NCBI GenBank assembly: GCA_965243245.1
Contig: OZ251536.1
Span: 62,001-126,000, forward strand
Origin: JAYQKL01 sp965243245
GTDB lineage: Bacteria > Pseudomonadota > Alphaproteobacteria > RS24
DNA length: 64,000 nucleotides
Direction: 5' to 3'
Notes under the pieces: generated by a model
Database searches by the model: none
What the model saw: only the letters and a program-made list of their open reading frames with translations
What the model was told of the DNA's origin: nothing
Shown here: positions 35,759-46,100 of the stretch, in pieces
Position numbering within the stretch: position 1 is the stretch's first letter
Layout of the letters: every line of letters begins with the position of its first letter
Position numbers and translations under genes: made by a program

Positions 35759-37978
35759 ATGTTTCATCATCAAAAATTCCCCAAAAACGCGTTTTGTAAA
35801 AATGCACTGCTTAACAGCACCTCTTTTTCCCCGCTTAGCTATTGGCGCAAGCTTCTTGATGTTTCTGAACAACTAAGTGCTAGCAAACGCCCCAAAAAAC
35901 ATAAGCTAAAAGCAGAAGTTTCCATCACGCCCTTGCTGGCAGCACTGCTCGCCGCCTGTAGCAATGAGAATGTTCCCGTTAGAGGAACGCTTGATGGTAC
36001 AAATGTCACAACCCCAACCGGTAATATACCCCCGCAATCTTTCAATCTTTATGTCTTAGATGGCGCTATTGAAGGCGCACTGGTTTATGTCGATGAAAAC
36101 AACACTGGGGAAATCGCTGATAACCAAACCCCCATCGGCACAACGGGCGAAAATGGATACGTTTTTATTGATGCAGAATATGCCGGCGAAACATTCCTTA
36201 TTGATGCTTCGGACGCGTTTGATTTATTTGCCGCTGTGCGCCTGCCGAACAATACTTTTTATCGGGCTGTATCTGATGAACGCGGCGGCTCAGATGTCGT
36301 TGCATCGCCAATCTCGACAATAGTCCAAGCACTGAGGGAAAATAACTCCGCGCTCACCGATGCCGAAATTCTGGGAATTATTTTCGGCGAGGGGACTCAA
36401 GTTGAAATCGATGATTTGGGTAATCCAAATAACTTTATCCTCCCCGCCGATGCAGACCCAAAACCAACGGGTTCTCCAGAAGCGATTGCCGAACAAATCG
36501 CATCAACCAGCATCCAATTGCAAGTCCTCATAGAGCAAGAAGGCGGCGATCTGACCGCCGTCTTAGCGGCAATCGGAGAGAGCTTTGATATTAGTGATTT
36601 AAACCCGACTTCTCAAGGTATCGCCGCTGCTCGCATCATTGAGGCACGCGAGCGGGCAAATGGTGAGCCTGTCTCTAATGTTTTTACGCCGGCTTCACTC
36701 GGCCTTACTCTGGCCGAAGATGGCGAGCTTAGCCTTAATGTTGAGGTCTGGGGCTTCCGTGACCCGGTCGGTAATCGGGATGGTGATAATACGCCGCCAA
36801 GTTCATTTACGCGTCTTAATATTGTCTCAATTACCGATGGAATCACAACTGATGTGCGCGGCGTGCTTGTGTATATTGCAGATGATGGCATAGAAACTGA
36901 ATATGGTGCGGGGGATCCAATTCCGTTTGAGCATCTTGGAAATCTGTTTTTCCGCCCCGCGACTGATTATTCAGGGGATGTGCGAATTACCTATACGGTG
37001 TTTGATGGCGAGGATGTTTCTGATGAGGTAAGCTTAGAAATTGAAGTTATTTTTGACCCTAATGCGCCGGTGTTTACGTCTGGCGACACGCCGCCTAATG
37101 TCAATGAGAATATTGACGCGAATGATAATAATGACAACATTCGAGGCAATGCGGTCATGGTTTATGAGGCTGAGATTGAAACAAATCCGCTTCATGGCAC
37201 CTCTTTGAGCTATAGTCTGCTTGCTACAGATGATGGCGACTCTTTCAGGATTAACGCAAGTGGCGAGGTCTGGTTCAAAGCCTCGCCAAATTTTGAGAGC
37301 CAGTCGGCTTATACATTTACGGTGATTGCTTCTGTTACGGTGGATGGTGAGGATAGGTCAAGGGAACAAGAAGTCATGCTCACGATTAATGACGTCAATG
37401 ACGCCCCGACAGCCGATGATGGGCATGACAGTTATGTTATGATGGGTGCTGTTATAGAAGACGCAGTGGACGCAACCGATACGGGTGAGTTTATTGCCAC
37501 CGATGAGGATGCGGGTGATACGCTTGGCTATAGCATTGAAACACAGGGCGAATATGGCACGCTGACACTTACAACAAGCGAAGGCGCAGACGGGAAGTGG
37601 AGCTATGTGCTCGATAACTCCAACACAGAGGTTCAGGCTTTGGCTGAGAACGAGACTATGGAGGATAGAATTACCCTTCGCGCAACCGATAGTGATAGCG
37701 CATATGTTGAGCGAGATGTGACCATCACGATTACAGGCGTGAATGACGACCCGGTGCTGGCTACAGACGATGATGTGGATAGTGACCCTGTTGCTGTCAT
37801 TATTACTGTGGAGTTCGGGACTCCACTTTCTGCAACTTCTCCAACGGCGGTTTTCGGAGCGAATGGTATTGATGCGAATGATAGGCTGACTGATACTGGG
37901 CTTACCAGTTTTCTGAACATTCATGACAATTTTTTTGATGTGATTCCCTCAAGTGAGCTTGGCTTTGATATAATTTAG
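35759..37978 (+). CDS. Collapsed paralog of the adhesin family, 739 aa, no RTX block
   Basis: It has the standard leader (lipobox-like LAAC, Cys67), the SdrD_B-like loop and the tandem-95-like domain, then a single cadherin-like domain and one VCBS-like domain. The 40 bp at 37772-37811 (VDSDPVAVIITV) match the giant gene. The last ~56 codons are those of the gene at 38367 (terminus SELGFDII). Compared with that gene it lacks one 339-bp cadherin unit (junction in GTCTGGTT, 37268-37275), four VCBS-like domains, the RTX block and most of the export domain. All changes keep the frame. Its leader region is shortened too, so it may be weakly expressed or a decaying gene. TAGGAGAG precedes the ATG at 35759. 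Confidence 0.88.
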   Translation: MFHHQKFPKNAFCKNALLNSTSFSPLSYWRKLLDVSEQLSASKRPKKHKLKAEVSITPLLAALLAACSNENVPVRGTLDGTNVTTPTGNIPPQSFNLYVLDGAIEGALVYVDENNTGEIADNQTPIGTTGENGYVFIDAEYAGETFLIDASDAFDLFAAVRLPNNTFYRAVSDERGGSDVVASPISTIVQALRENNSALTDAEILGIIFGEGTQVEIDDLGNPNNFILPADADPKPTGSPEAIAEQIASTSIQLQVLIEQEGGDLTAVLAAIGESFDISDLNPTSQGIAAARIIEARERANGEPVSNVFTPASLGLTLAEDGELSLNVEVWGFRDPVGNRDGDNTPPSSFTRLNIVSITDGITTDVRGVLVYIADDGIETEYGAGDPIPFEHLGNLFFRPATDYSGDVRITYTVFDGEDVSDEVSLEIEVIFDPNAPVFTSGDTPPNVNENIDANDNNDNIRGNAVMVYEAEIETNPLHGTSLSYSLLATDDGDSFRINASGEVWFKASPNFESQSAYTFTVIASVTVDGEDRSREQEVMLTINDVNDAPTADDGHDSYVMMGAVIEDAVDATDTGEFIATDEDAGDTLGYSIETQGEYGTLTLTTSEGADGKWSYVLDNSNTEVQALAENETMEDRITLRATDSDSAYVERDVTITITGVNDDPVLATDDDVDSDPVAVIITVEFGTPLSATSPTAVFGANGIDANDRLTDTGLTSFLNIHDNFFDVIPSSELGFDII

Positions 37979-38034
37979 CCCGATTTCATGCGCGAAAAGC
38001 CCCTTCAAGGGATGCGGGGGGCGAGGTGCGGGGT

Positions 38035-38061
38035 GCGGGGTTTATATTTTCTCGCCTTTTT
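38035..38061 (+). terminator. Terminator of the 739-aa gene
   Basis: GCGGGG (38035-38040) pairs with TCTCGC around a 9-base AT loop, then C and T5 (38057-38061). Same form as 3668-3694. Confidence 0.7.
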
Positions 38062-38278
38062 GGTATTGCTCTCAAAACCTATATATGCAAACATGTTGGC
38101 TGTATATAGTGGCTCCAAAGGGGTCGCTGTCTGGTTGAGTTCACCCCATCTATATAAGAGTTCAATATATGAGCGTTTGAAAAAATAAACCAATTGTCGT
38201 TTACTGTTTGTTTACCTTTTAAGCTTATCGTTATGGTCATCTGCTTTACTGGCTGTCAATTAGGTGTCTTTCGTCTAT

Positions 38279-38326
38279 CCGAGTAACAGGCCGAGTAACA
38301 GGCCGAGTAACAGTCTGAGTAACAAC
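38279..38326 (+). repeat. 12-bp leader repeat, 3 copies plus a degenerate one
   Basis: CCGAGTAACAGG occurs twice, then CCGAGTAACAGT and CTGAGTAACAAC. It lies between the conserved TGTCAATTAGGTG block and the ribosome-binding site. Confidence 0.85.
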
Positions 38327-38366
38327 AGGACTAAAAAATAAACCAATTCTACATGTAGGAGAAAAC

Positions 38367-41300
38367 ATGTTTCATCATCAAAAATTCCCCAAAAACGCGG
38401 TTTGTAAAAATGCGTTGCTGAACAGCACCTCTTTTTCCCCGCTTAGCTATTGGCGCAAGCTTCTAAATGTTTCTGAACAACTAAGTGCTAGCAAACGCCC
38501 CAAAAAACATAAGCTAAAAGCAGAAGTTTCAATCACGCCCTTGCTGGCAGCACTGCTCGCCGCCTGTAGCAATGAGAATGTTCCCGTTAGAGGAACGCTT
38601 GATGGTACAAATGTCACAACCCCAACCGGTAATATACCCCCGCAATCTTTCAATCTTTATGTCTTAGATGGCGCTATTGAAGGCGCGCGAGTCTATGTCG
38701 ATGAAAACAACACTGGGGAAATCGCTGATAACCAAACCCCCATCGGCACAACGGGCGAAAATGGATACGTTTTTATTGATGCAGAATATGCCGGCGAAAC
38801 ATTCCTTATTGATGCTTCGGACGCGTTTGATTTATTTGCCGCTGTGCGCCTGCCGAGCGATACTTTTTATCGGGCTATATCTGAGGACCGCGGCGGCTCA
38901 GATGTCGTTGCATCGCCAATCTCGACAATAGTCCAAGCACTGAGGGAAAATGACCCCGCGCCCACCGATACCGATATTCTGGAACTGATTTTCGGCGCGA
39001 ATACGCAAGTCGACATGGATGACCTCAACAACCCAAACAATTATATTCTGCCAATTGATGATGGAGACAAACCAACAGGTTCTCCGGGCGCGATTGCCGA
39101 ACAAATCGCATCAACCAGCATCCAATTGCAAGTCCTCATAGAGCAAGAAGGCGGCGATCTGACCGCCGTCTTAGCGGCAATCGGAGAGAGCTTTGATATT
39201 AGTGATTTAAACCCGACTTCTCAAGGTATCGCCGCTGCTCGCATCATTGAGGCACGCGAGCGGGGAAATGGTGAGCCTGTCTCTAATGTTTTTACGCCGG
39301 CTTCACTCGGCCTTACTCTGGCCGAAGATGGCGAGCTTAGCCTTAATGTTGAGGTCTGGGGCTTTCGTGACCCGGTCGGCAATGTGAATGATGATAATAC
39401 GCCGCCAAGTTCATTTACGCGTCTTAATATTGCCTCAATTACCGATGGAAGCACAACTGATGTGCGCGGCGTGCTTGTGCATATTGTAGATGATGGCATA
39501 GAAACTGAATATGGTGCGGGGGATCCAATTCCGTTTGAGCATCTTGGAAATCTGTTTTTCCGCCCCGCGACTGATTATTCAGGGGATGTGCAGATTATCT
39601 ATACGGTGTTTGATGGCGAGGATGTTTCTGATGAGGTAAGCTTAGAAATTGAAGTTATTTTTGACCCTAATGCGCCGGTGTTTACGTCTGGCGACACGCC
39701 GCCTAATGTCAATGAGAATATTGACGCGAATGATAATAATGACAACATTCGAGGCAATGCGGTCATGGTTTATGAGGCTGAGATTGAAACAAATCCGCTT
39801 CATGGCACCTCTTTGAGCTATAGTCTGCTTGCTACAGATGATGGCGACTCTTTCAGGATTAACGCAAGTGGCGAGGTCTGGTTTCGCGTCTCGCCCGACC
39901 ATGAGGATAAGCCAAGTTATAGCTTCACGGTGGTTGCTTCTGTTATGGTGGACGATGTCCCTTTAACAACGGATCTTATTGTCACGCTCGACCTTAATGA
40001 TTTAAATGACACCGCGCCCGACTTTACGTCTCTTGCGACGGCGTCGGTTAATGAGAATATTGCGGCAAGTGACAGTGACGGTGATATCGGCAGTGCGGCG
40101 ATGGCTTATGAAGCCCAAGCCACCCCTGATGGTGCGGGTGATGATACTACGGTTCGCTATAGTCTGGCAGATGATGACACGACTACCTTCGGGATTGATG
40201 CGGGTAGTGGCGATGTCTGGTTCAAAGCCTCGCCAAATTTTGAGAGCCAGTCGGCTTATACATTTACGGTGATTGCTTCTGTTACGGTGGGTGGTGAGGA
40301 TAGGTCAAGGGAACAAGAAGTCATGCTCACGATTAATGACGTCAATGAAGCCCCGACAGCCGATGATGGGCATGACAGTTATGTTATGATGGGTGCTGTT
40401 ATAGAAGACGCAGTGGACGCAACCGATACGGGTGAGTTTATTGCCACCGATGAGGATGCGGGTGATACGCTTGGCTATAGCATTGAAACACAGGGCGAAT
40501 ATGGGACGCTGACACTTACAACAAGCGACGGCGCAGACGGGAAGTGGAGCTATGTGCTCGATAACTCCAACACAGAGGTTCAGGCTTTGGCTGAGAACGA
40601 GACTATGGAGGATAGAATTACCCTTCGCGCAACCGATAGTGATAGCGCATATGTTGAGCGAGATGTGACCATCACGATTACAGGCGTCAATGAAGCCCCG
40701 ACAGCCGATGATGGGCATGACAGTTATGTTATCACGGGTGCTGTTATAGAAGACGCAGTGGACGCAACCGATACGGGTGAGTTTATTGCCACCGATGAGG
40801 ATGGCGATACGCTGACCTATAGCATTGAAACACAGGGCGAATATGGCACGCTGACACTCACAACAAGCGAAGGCGCAGACGGGAAGTGGAGCTATGTGCT
40901 CGATAACTCCAACACAGAGGTTCAGGCTTTGGCTGAGAACGAGACTATGGAGGATAGAATTACCCTTCGCGCAACAGATAGTGATAGCGCATATGTTGAG
41001 CGAGATGTGACCATCACGATTACAGGCGTGAATGACGCCCCGGTGCTGGCTGCAGACGATGATGATTATGTTATCACGGGTGCTGTTACAGAAGACGCAG
41101 TGGACGCAACCGATACGGGTGAGTTTATTGCCACCGATGCTGAGGATGGCGATACGCTGACCTATAGCATTGTAGGCTTACAAGATAACATTGAAGACGC
41201 ATCAGGTCGCTATGGCACGCTGACACTGGACACAACGGACCCCATCACAGGCGACAAAACAGACGGGAAGTGGAGCTATGCGCTAGATAACAGCAACGTA

Positions 41301-42734
41301 ACTGTTAATGATTTGAATGATAACGCGACTTTGGAGGATAAAATTACCCTTCGCGCAACAGATAGTGAGGGCGCATCGGTTGACCAAGAGATAACCATCA
41401 CGATTACAGGCGCGGATGACGCACTGACAGTGAGTTCTAATTCTACGCATACGGGTGCCGTTACAGAAGACGCAACCACAAACACGGCTACGGGTGAGTT
41501 CATTGCCACAGGAAGTAGTATGGTGACCTATGAGTTTTCACCACAAGAGGACGGGCGAGGGACTTATGGAACGCTGACACTGACCAACGCAAACGACAAC
41601 ACAGATGGGAACTGGACCTATACGCTGGATAACACCAATACGGCTGTTCAGGCTTTGGCGGGCGGCGCGAGCGAGACCGATACCTTTACCCTTCGTGCGA
41701 CAAGTGCTGTCTCATCTGTTACCCAAGTTGTGACCATCACGATTACAGGCGCGAATGACGCGCCAACATTGAATTTTCCTAATTCTAGCCTCAGCGATAC
41801 GATTACAGAAGACACACCGGGCGAAAACACCGCGTCAGGTAGATTTAGAGCAACAGATGTTGATGGTGAGGACACGAACCTTCGCTATAGCGTTGTAACA
41901 CAAGGGGAGTATAGCGCGATGGATACAGTAGTCGGCGCGACAAACGGGGTGTGGACCTATGTGCTGGATAACACCCACACAGAGGTTCAGGCTTTGGCTG
42001 GTAACGCGACTTTGACCGATACCATTACCCTTCAGGTAACAGATGGTACCGATACTTTTAACCGAGATGTGATCATCACGATTAACGGGCGCACGGATGT
42101 GAACGGCACCTCAGGCAATGACGGCTCGTCAAGCAGCTATATTGGGTCTTCTTCATCGATGGTGCCGCAAATTGTTCAAGGCGGCGATGGTGCTGATTAC
42201 CTTCAAGGCGGGACAAGAGATGATATTCTCATCGGCGGCAGGGGCGCTGATTTCATTTCATTAAGTCACCAAGGTGTCGATACGGTTGTCTATCGGATTG
42301 CCAGCACCGGGAGTGGGCTTGTCGGCAGTGATGGCAACGACACGATTCAGAATTTTGATTTTACATCGATTAACACCTCTACTGGTGTACAGGACAAGAT
42401 AGTGTTTGTGGATACAGATAGCACCCCGCTTGGAAGCTTTGCTGATTTGCTTGACCTTGGAAAGAACAATAGTGTGGCCCTGGCTGTGAGGGTCACACGT
42501 GATAGTACTGGTGTCGATGGCATTACATTTCAATTTAATGATGATGATGATGGTATTCTAACTGTGGAGTTCAGGACTCCACTTTCTGCAACTTCTGCAA
42601 CGGCGATTTTCGGAGCGAATGGTATTGATGCGAATGATAGGCTGACTGATACTGGGCTTACCAGTTTTCTGAACAGGTATGACAATTTTTTTGATGTGAT
42701 TCCCTCAAGTGAGCTTGGCTTTGATATAATTTAG
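38367..42734 (+). CDS. VCBS/cadherin-repeat RTX adhesin, 1455 aa
   Basis: Leader to Cys67 of LAAC; SdrD_B-like loop (VDENNTGEIADN); tandem-95-like domain to about residue 435. Two cadherin-like domains follow (about 436-660, with GEVWF and GDVWF strands), then five VCBS-like domains (about 661-1240), the first two nearly identical (EAPTADDGHDSYV). RTX nonapeptides are at 42180-42260 (GGDGADYLQ, GGTRDDILI, GGRGADFIS). The type I secretion-like tail has VFVDTDSTPLGSFADLLDLG and ends SELGFDII. TAGGAG is six to seven bases before the ATG. The first 16 codons and the 3' flank are nearly the same as in the preceding gene, which looks like a deletion derivative of this one. Predicted role: exported calcium-binding adhesin, by family. 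Confidence 0.94.
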   Translation: MFHHQKFPKNAVCKNALLNSTSFSPLSYWRKLLNVSEQLSASKRPKKHKLKAEVSITPLLAALLAACSNENVPVRGTLDGTNVTTPTGNIPPQSFNLYVLDGAIEGARVYVDENNTGEIADNQTPIGTTGENGYVFIDAEYAGETFLIDASDAFDLFAAVRLPSDTFYRAISEDRGGSDVVASPISTIVQALRENDPAPTDTDILELIFGANTQVDMDDLNNPNNYILPIDDGDKPTGSPGAIAEQIASTSIQLQVLIEQEGGDLTAVLAAIGESFDISDLNPTSQGIAAARIIEARERGNGEPVSNVFTPASLGLTLAEDGELSLNVEVWGFRDPVGNVNDDNTPPSSFTRLNIASITDGSTTDVRGVLVHIVDDGIETEYGAGDPIPFEHLGNLFFRPATDYSGDVQIIYTVFDGEDVSDEVSLEIEVIFDPNAPVFTSGDTPPNVNENIDANDNNDNIRGNAVMVYEAEIETNPLHGTSLSYSLLATDDGDSFRINASGEVWFRVSPDHEDKPSYSFTVVASVMVDDVPLTTDLIVTLDLNDLNDTAPDFTSLATASVNENIAASDSDGDIGSAAMAYEAQATPDGAGDDTTVRYSLADDDTTTFGIDAGSGDVWFKASPNFESQSAYTFTVIASVTVGGEDRSREQEVMLTINDVNEAPTADDGHDSYVMMGAVIEDAVDATDTGEFIATDEDAGDTLGYSIETQGEYGTLTLTTSDGADGKWSYVLDNSNTEVQALAENETMEDRITLRATDSDSAYVERDVTITITGVNEAPTADDGHDSYVITGAVIEDAVDATDTGEFIATDEDGDTLTYSIETQGEYGTLTLTTSEGADGKWSYVLDNSNTEVQALAENETMEDRITLRATDSDSAYVERDVTITITGVNDAPVLAADDDDYVITGAVTEDAVDATDTGEFIATDAEDGDTLTYSIVGLQDNIEDASGRYGTLTLDTTDPITGDKTDGKWSYALDNSNVTVNDLNDNATLEDKITLRATDSEGASVDQEITITITGADDALTVSSNSTHTGAVTEDATTNTATGEFIATGSSMVTYEFSPQEDGRGTYGTLTLTNANDNTDGNWTYTLDNTNTAVQALAGGASETDTFTLRATSAVSSVTQVVTITITGANDAPTLNFPNSSLSDTITEDTPGENTASGRFRATDVDGEDTNLRYSVVTQGEYSAMDTVVGATNGVWTYVLDNTHTEVQALAGNATLTDTITLQVTDGTDTFNRDVIITINGRTDVNGTSGNDGSSSSYIGSSSSMVPQIVQGGDGADYLQGGTRDDILIGGRGADFISLSHQGVDTVVYRIASTGSGLVGSDGNDTIQNFDFTSINTSTGVQDKIVFVDTDSTPLGSFADLLDLGKNNSVALAVRVTRDSTGVDGITFQFNDDDDGILTVEFRTPLSATSATAIFGANGIDANDRLTDTGLTSFLNRYDNFFDVIPSSELGFDII

Positions 42735-42783
42735 CCCGATTTCATGCGCGAAAAGCCCCTTCAAGGGATGCGGGGGGCGAGGT

Positions 42784-42823
42784 GCGAGGGGGGCATATTC
42801 TCAATATCTTCTCTCGCCTTTTT
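42784..42823 (+). terminator. Strong rho-independent terminator of the 1455-aa gene
   Basis: The arm GCGAGGGGGG (42784-42793), a bulged C and ATATT face AATAT and CTTCTCTCGC across a CTC loop. That is about 15 pairs with three G-U. C plus T5 (42819-42823) follows. Confidence 0.82.
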
Positions 42824-42947
42824 GGTATTGCTCTCAAAACCTATATATGCAATCATGTTGGCTGTATATAGTGGCTCCAAAGGGGTCGCTGGCTGTTTGA
42901 GTTCACCCCATCTATATGAGAGTTCAATATATGAGCGTTAGAAAAAA

Positions 42948-42976
42948 TAAACAAATTGTCGTTTACTGTTTGTTTA
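42948..42976. promoter_or_regulatory. TAAACAAA-N13-TTTGTTTA inverted repeat
   Basis: Perfect 8-bp arms with the same 13-base spacing as at 3818-3846, upstream of the 12-bp repeats. Confidence 0.4.
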
Positions 42977-43041
42977 CCTTTTAAGTTTACAGTTACGCCT
43001 AGTTGCCTGTACTGGCTGTCAATTAGGTGTCTTTCGTCTAT

Positions 43042-43137
43042 CCGAGTAACAGGCCGAGTAACAGGCCGAGTAACAGGCCGAGTAACAGGCCGAGTAACAG
43101 GCCGAGTAACAGGCCGAGTAACAGGCCGAGTAACAAC
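43042..43137 (+). repeat. 12-bp tandem repeat, 8 copies
   Basis: CCGAGTAACAGG in eight units starting at 43042 and every 12 bp to 43126; the last unit ends AAC. The array ends about 38 bp before the start codon. Copy number differs between spacers: about 3 at 38279, 2 at 53958, degenerate near 3920, absent in spacers 2, 5 and 7. Confidence 0.93.
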
Positions 43138-43175
43138 AGGACTAAAAAATAAGAAATTCTACTGTAGGAGAGAAC

Positions 43176-46100
43176 ATGTTTCATCATCAAAAATTTTCTA
43201 AAAACGCGTTTTGTAAAAATGCACTGCTTAACAGCACCTCTTTTTCCCCGCTTAGCTATTGGCGCAAGCTTCTAGACATGGCTGAACAACTAAGTGCTAG
43301 CAAACAAAGCAAAAAACGCCCCAGAAAATATAAGTTAAAAGCAGAAGTTTCCATCACGCCCTTGCTGGCCGCACTGCTCGCCGCCTGTAGCGATACAACT
43401 TATGTTCCCGTGGGAGGAACGCTTGATGGCACAAATGTCACCACGCCAACCGGTGATGAGACACCTGCGCTACCTTTCAATCTTTATGTCTTAGATGGTG
43501 CCGTTGAAGGCGCACTGGTTTATGTCGATGAAAACGCCAACGGACAACGCGATGAGGATGAGAACGAAGAGCCTATTGGCACAACGGATGAAAATGGACG
43601 CGTGTCTATTGAGGCGGAATATGCTGGCGAAACATTCTTTATTGATGCAAGCGGCGCGCTTGATTTATTTACCGGTGCGCGCCTGCCGAACAATACTTTT
43701 TATCGGGCTATATCTGAGGACCGAGGCGGCGCAGATGTTGTGGCATCACCAATCTCGACAGTCATTGAAGCCCTTAAAGACAGTGACCCCGCGCCCACCG
43801 ATGCCGAAATTCTGGCAATTATTTTCGGCGCGAATACGCAAGTCGACATGGATGACCTCAACAATCCTGACAATTTTATTCTGCCAATCAGTGATACAGA
43901 AAAACCAACAGGTTCTCCGGGCGCGATTGCAGAAGAAATCGCATCAACCAGCATCCAATTGCAAGCCCTCATAGAGCAACACGGCGGTGACCTAGCTGCT
44001 GTCTTAGCGGCAATCGGAGAGAGCTTTGATGTCACTGATGATTTGAACCAGACTTCTCAAGATACCGCCAATGCCCGCATTGCTGAGGCACGCGAGCGCG
44101 CCGGCGGTGACCCGATTGCCAATCCTGTAACAGGCACTACCGCCACCTTAAATAGTGACCTCACCTTAGAGGTGGATGTCTGGGGCTTCCGTGACCCGGT
44201 CGGTAATCGGGATGGTGATAGTTCATTTATGCGTCTTGATATTGGCTCAATTACCGATGGAAGCGGTATGCTTGTGCATATTGCAGATGATGACATAGAA
44301 ACTGAATATGGTGCGGGGGGTGAAATTCCCGCCGAACATTTTGCAAACCTAGTCTTCCGCCCTGTGGCTGATTATTTAGGGCGCGTAGAGATTATCTATA
44401 CGGTGTTTGATGGCGAGGATGATTCTGATGAGGCAAGCTTAGAAATTGAAGTTATTTCTGACCCTAATGCGCCGATGTTTTTGTCTGACGCCCCGACTTC
44501 TGCAGATGAGAATGTCGCGTTCAATGATAATGCCAGCGAGCAAGGCAATGCGGTGAGTATTTATGAAGCGCGTGCGGAGTCTACGAATGGAGATGTTACT
44601 TATAGTTTGGCAGGCACAGATGCGGCTTTGTTCGGGATTAATTCTACGAGTGGCGATATCTGGTTCAGAACCACGCATAATTATGAGGCTGAAAACAACA
44701 GAGAATATAGCTTCAGGGTGGTTGCCCGCGTGATTGTGAACGGTGTCGTTCTGACAACAGAACAGGCGGTTACGCTCACCATTGCTGATGTCAATGACGC
44801 GCCCACGCTGACTGCCACAGCAACCGGCACGATTGCTGAAAATGCGCCAAGCCAAGCGGATACAGGCGTTACCTTAACGCCGGACGATGAGGATGGTGAT
44901 ACATTTGATGCGGTGACCAGTTTCACGATTTATGAAGGCGCAAGCGGCACGACTGCCTCCACGCGTTTTGGCGTGATTGATGATAATGGCGTTTTCAGGC
45001 TGGTTCTTTTGGACAATAGCACCCTTGATTCTGTAAACGCTTCCGCAATTACGCTTCGCGTGGTCGTTTCCGATAATAGCGGCGCGGATAGCAACGAGGT
45101 TAGTAACGAGGTTACAGTCACGATTACTGTTACTGTTACTGATATAGACGCTAATGCGCCGGTGTTTACGTCTGATGGCAGTCCGCCTAATCAGGATGAG
45201 AATATCGCGGCCAATGATAATGCCAGCGAGCAAGCCAGTGCGGTGGCTATTTATGAAGCGCGTGCGGAGTCTGCGGGTGGAGATGTTACTTATAGTTTGG
45301 CAGGCACAGATGCGGCTTTGTTCGGGATTGACGCGGAGGGCGATATCTGGTTCCGCGCCTCGCCTGACCATGAGAGCGGCAAAACAAGTTATAGCTTCAC
45401 GGTGGTTGCTTCTGTTACGGTGAACGACGTTGAGCTGACAACCGAGCAGGCGGTTACGCTCGACCTTAATGATTTAAATGACTCGCCGCCTGAATTTTCG
45501 TCTGGCGACACGGCTTCTGCAAGTGCGACTGTTGCGGTCAATGATGATGGTGATACCCAAGGCAGTGCGGCGACTATCTATACAGCTATTGCCACCCCTG
45601 ATGATGCAGGCGATACGGTTGTCTATAGTCTGGCGAGTGCAGATACGACTACCTTCGGGATTAATGCGTCAACGGGCGATGTCTGGTTCAAAACCGCGCC
45701 TGATTATACGACCAATTCGAGCTATAGCTTCACGGTGACAGCGTCTGTTACGGCGGATGGGATGACCCAAACAGCGACGCAAACGGTTATGGTGAGTGCA
45801 AATGCTACGCCGACTATAACGCTTGGCGATACGGATGATTTAGTGGTTAGCGATGCCGGGTCTGTTTATGGGAAGGTTATTGTCCATGGGATTGAATTTA
45901 CGGCAAAACCCGGCACAAACCCTTCCGGTATTAAGTTTACGGAATCGAATAGTGGTCTCGATGTGGACTTCTTTATACGTATGGATTCTGAGTATGATGA
46001 GTTTTTTATTTATGATCCTAGAACTGACTCTGAGCGTGTATATACGCGCGATTCTATTATTGCTGAGTTTAATGTGGAGGACCAAGACAATACGCGTTAT

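Larger units (their letters stand above)
37979..38366. other. Spacer 3, class A leader
   Basis: No gene is seen. Order: conserved AAAAGCCCCTTCAAGGG, G-rich repeat, terminator (38035-38061), TATA dyad (38079-38109), the TAAACAAA dyad region with a mutated left arm, 12-bp tandem repeats (38279-38326) and ribosome-binding site TAGGAG before the ATG at 38367. Two identical 16-bp direct repeats (AAAAAATAAACCAATT) lie at 38180-38195 and 38333-38348. Confidence 0.8.
42735..43175. other. Spacer 4, class A leader
   Basis: The longest spacer, 441 bp; no gene is seen. Terminator 42784-42823, TATA dyad 42841-42871, TAAACAAA dyad 42948-42976, eight 12-bp repeats 43042-43137, ribosome-binding site TAGGAGAG before the ATG at 43176. 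A + strand frame over the 12-bp repeats (VTGR repeats) is a by-product of the 12-bp period. Confidence 0.8.

Noticed and set aside
35759..37978. Calling the 739-aa gene a pseudogene
   Set aside because: The frame is intact with a good ribosome-binding site and a normal terminus. Loss of the RTX block argues for altered function but does not prove inactivity.
43042..43137. Possible CRISPR array
   Set aside because: Units are 12 bp and contiguous, with no spacers, so it is a simple tandem repeat.
42956..43201. + strand frame with VTGR repeats
   Set aside because: Generated by the 12-bp repeat, which is a multiple of three. It overlaps the start of the next real gene and has no counterpart in spacers with other copy numbers.
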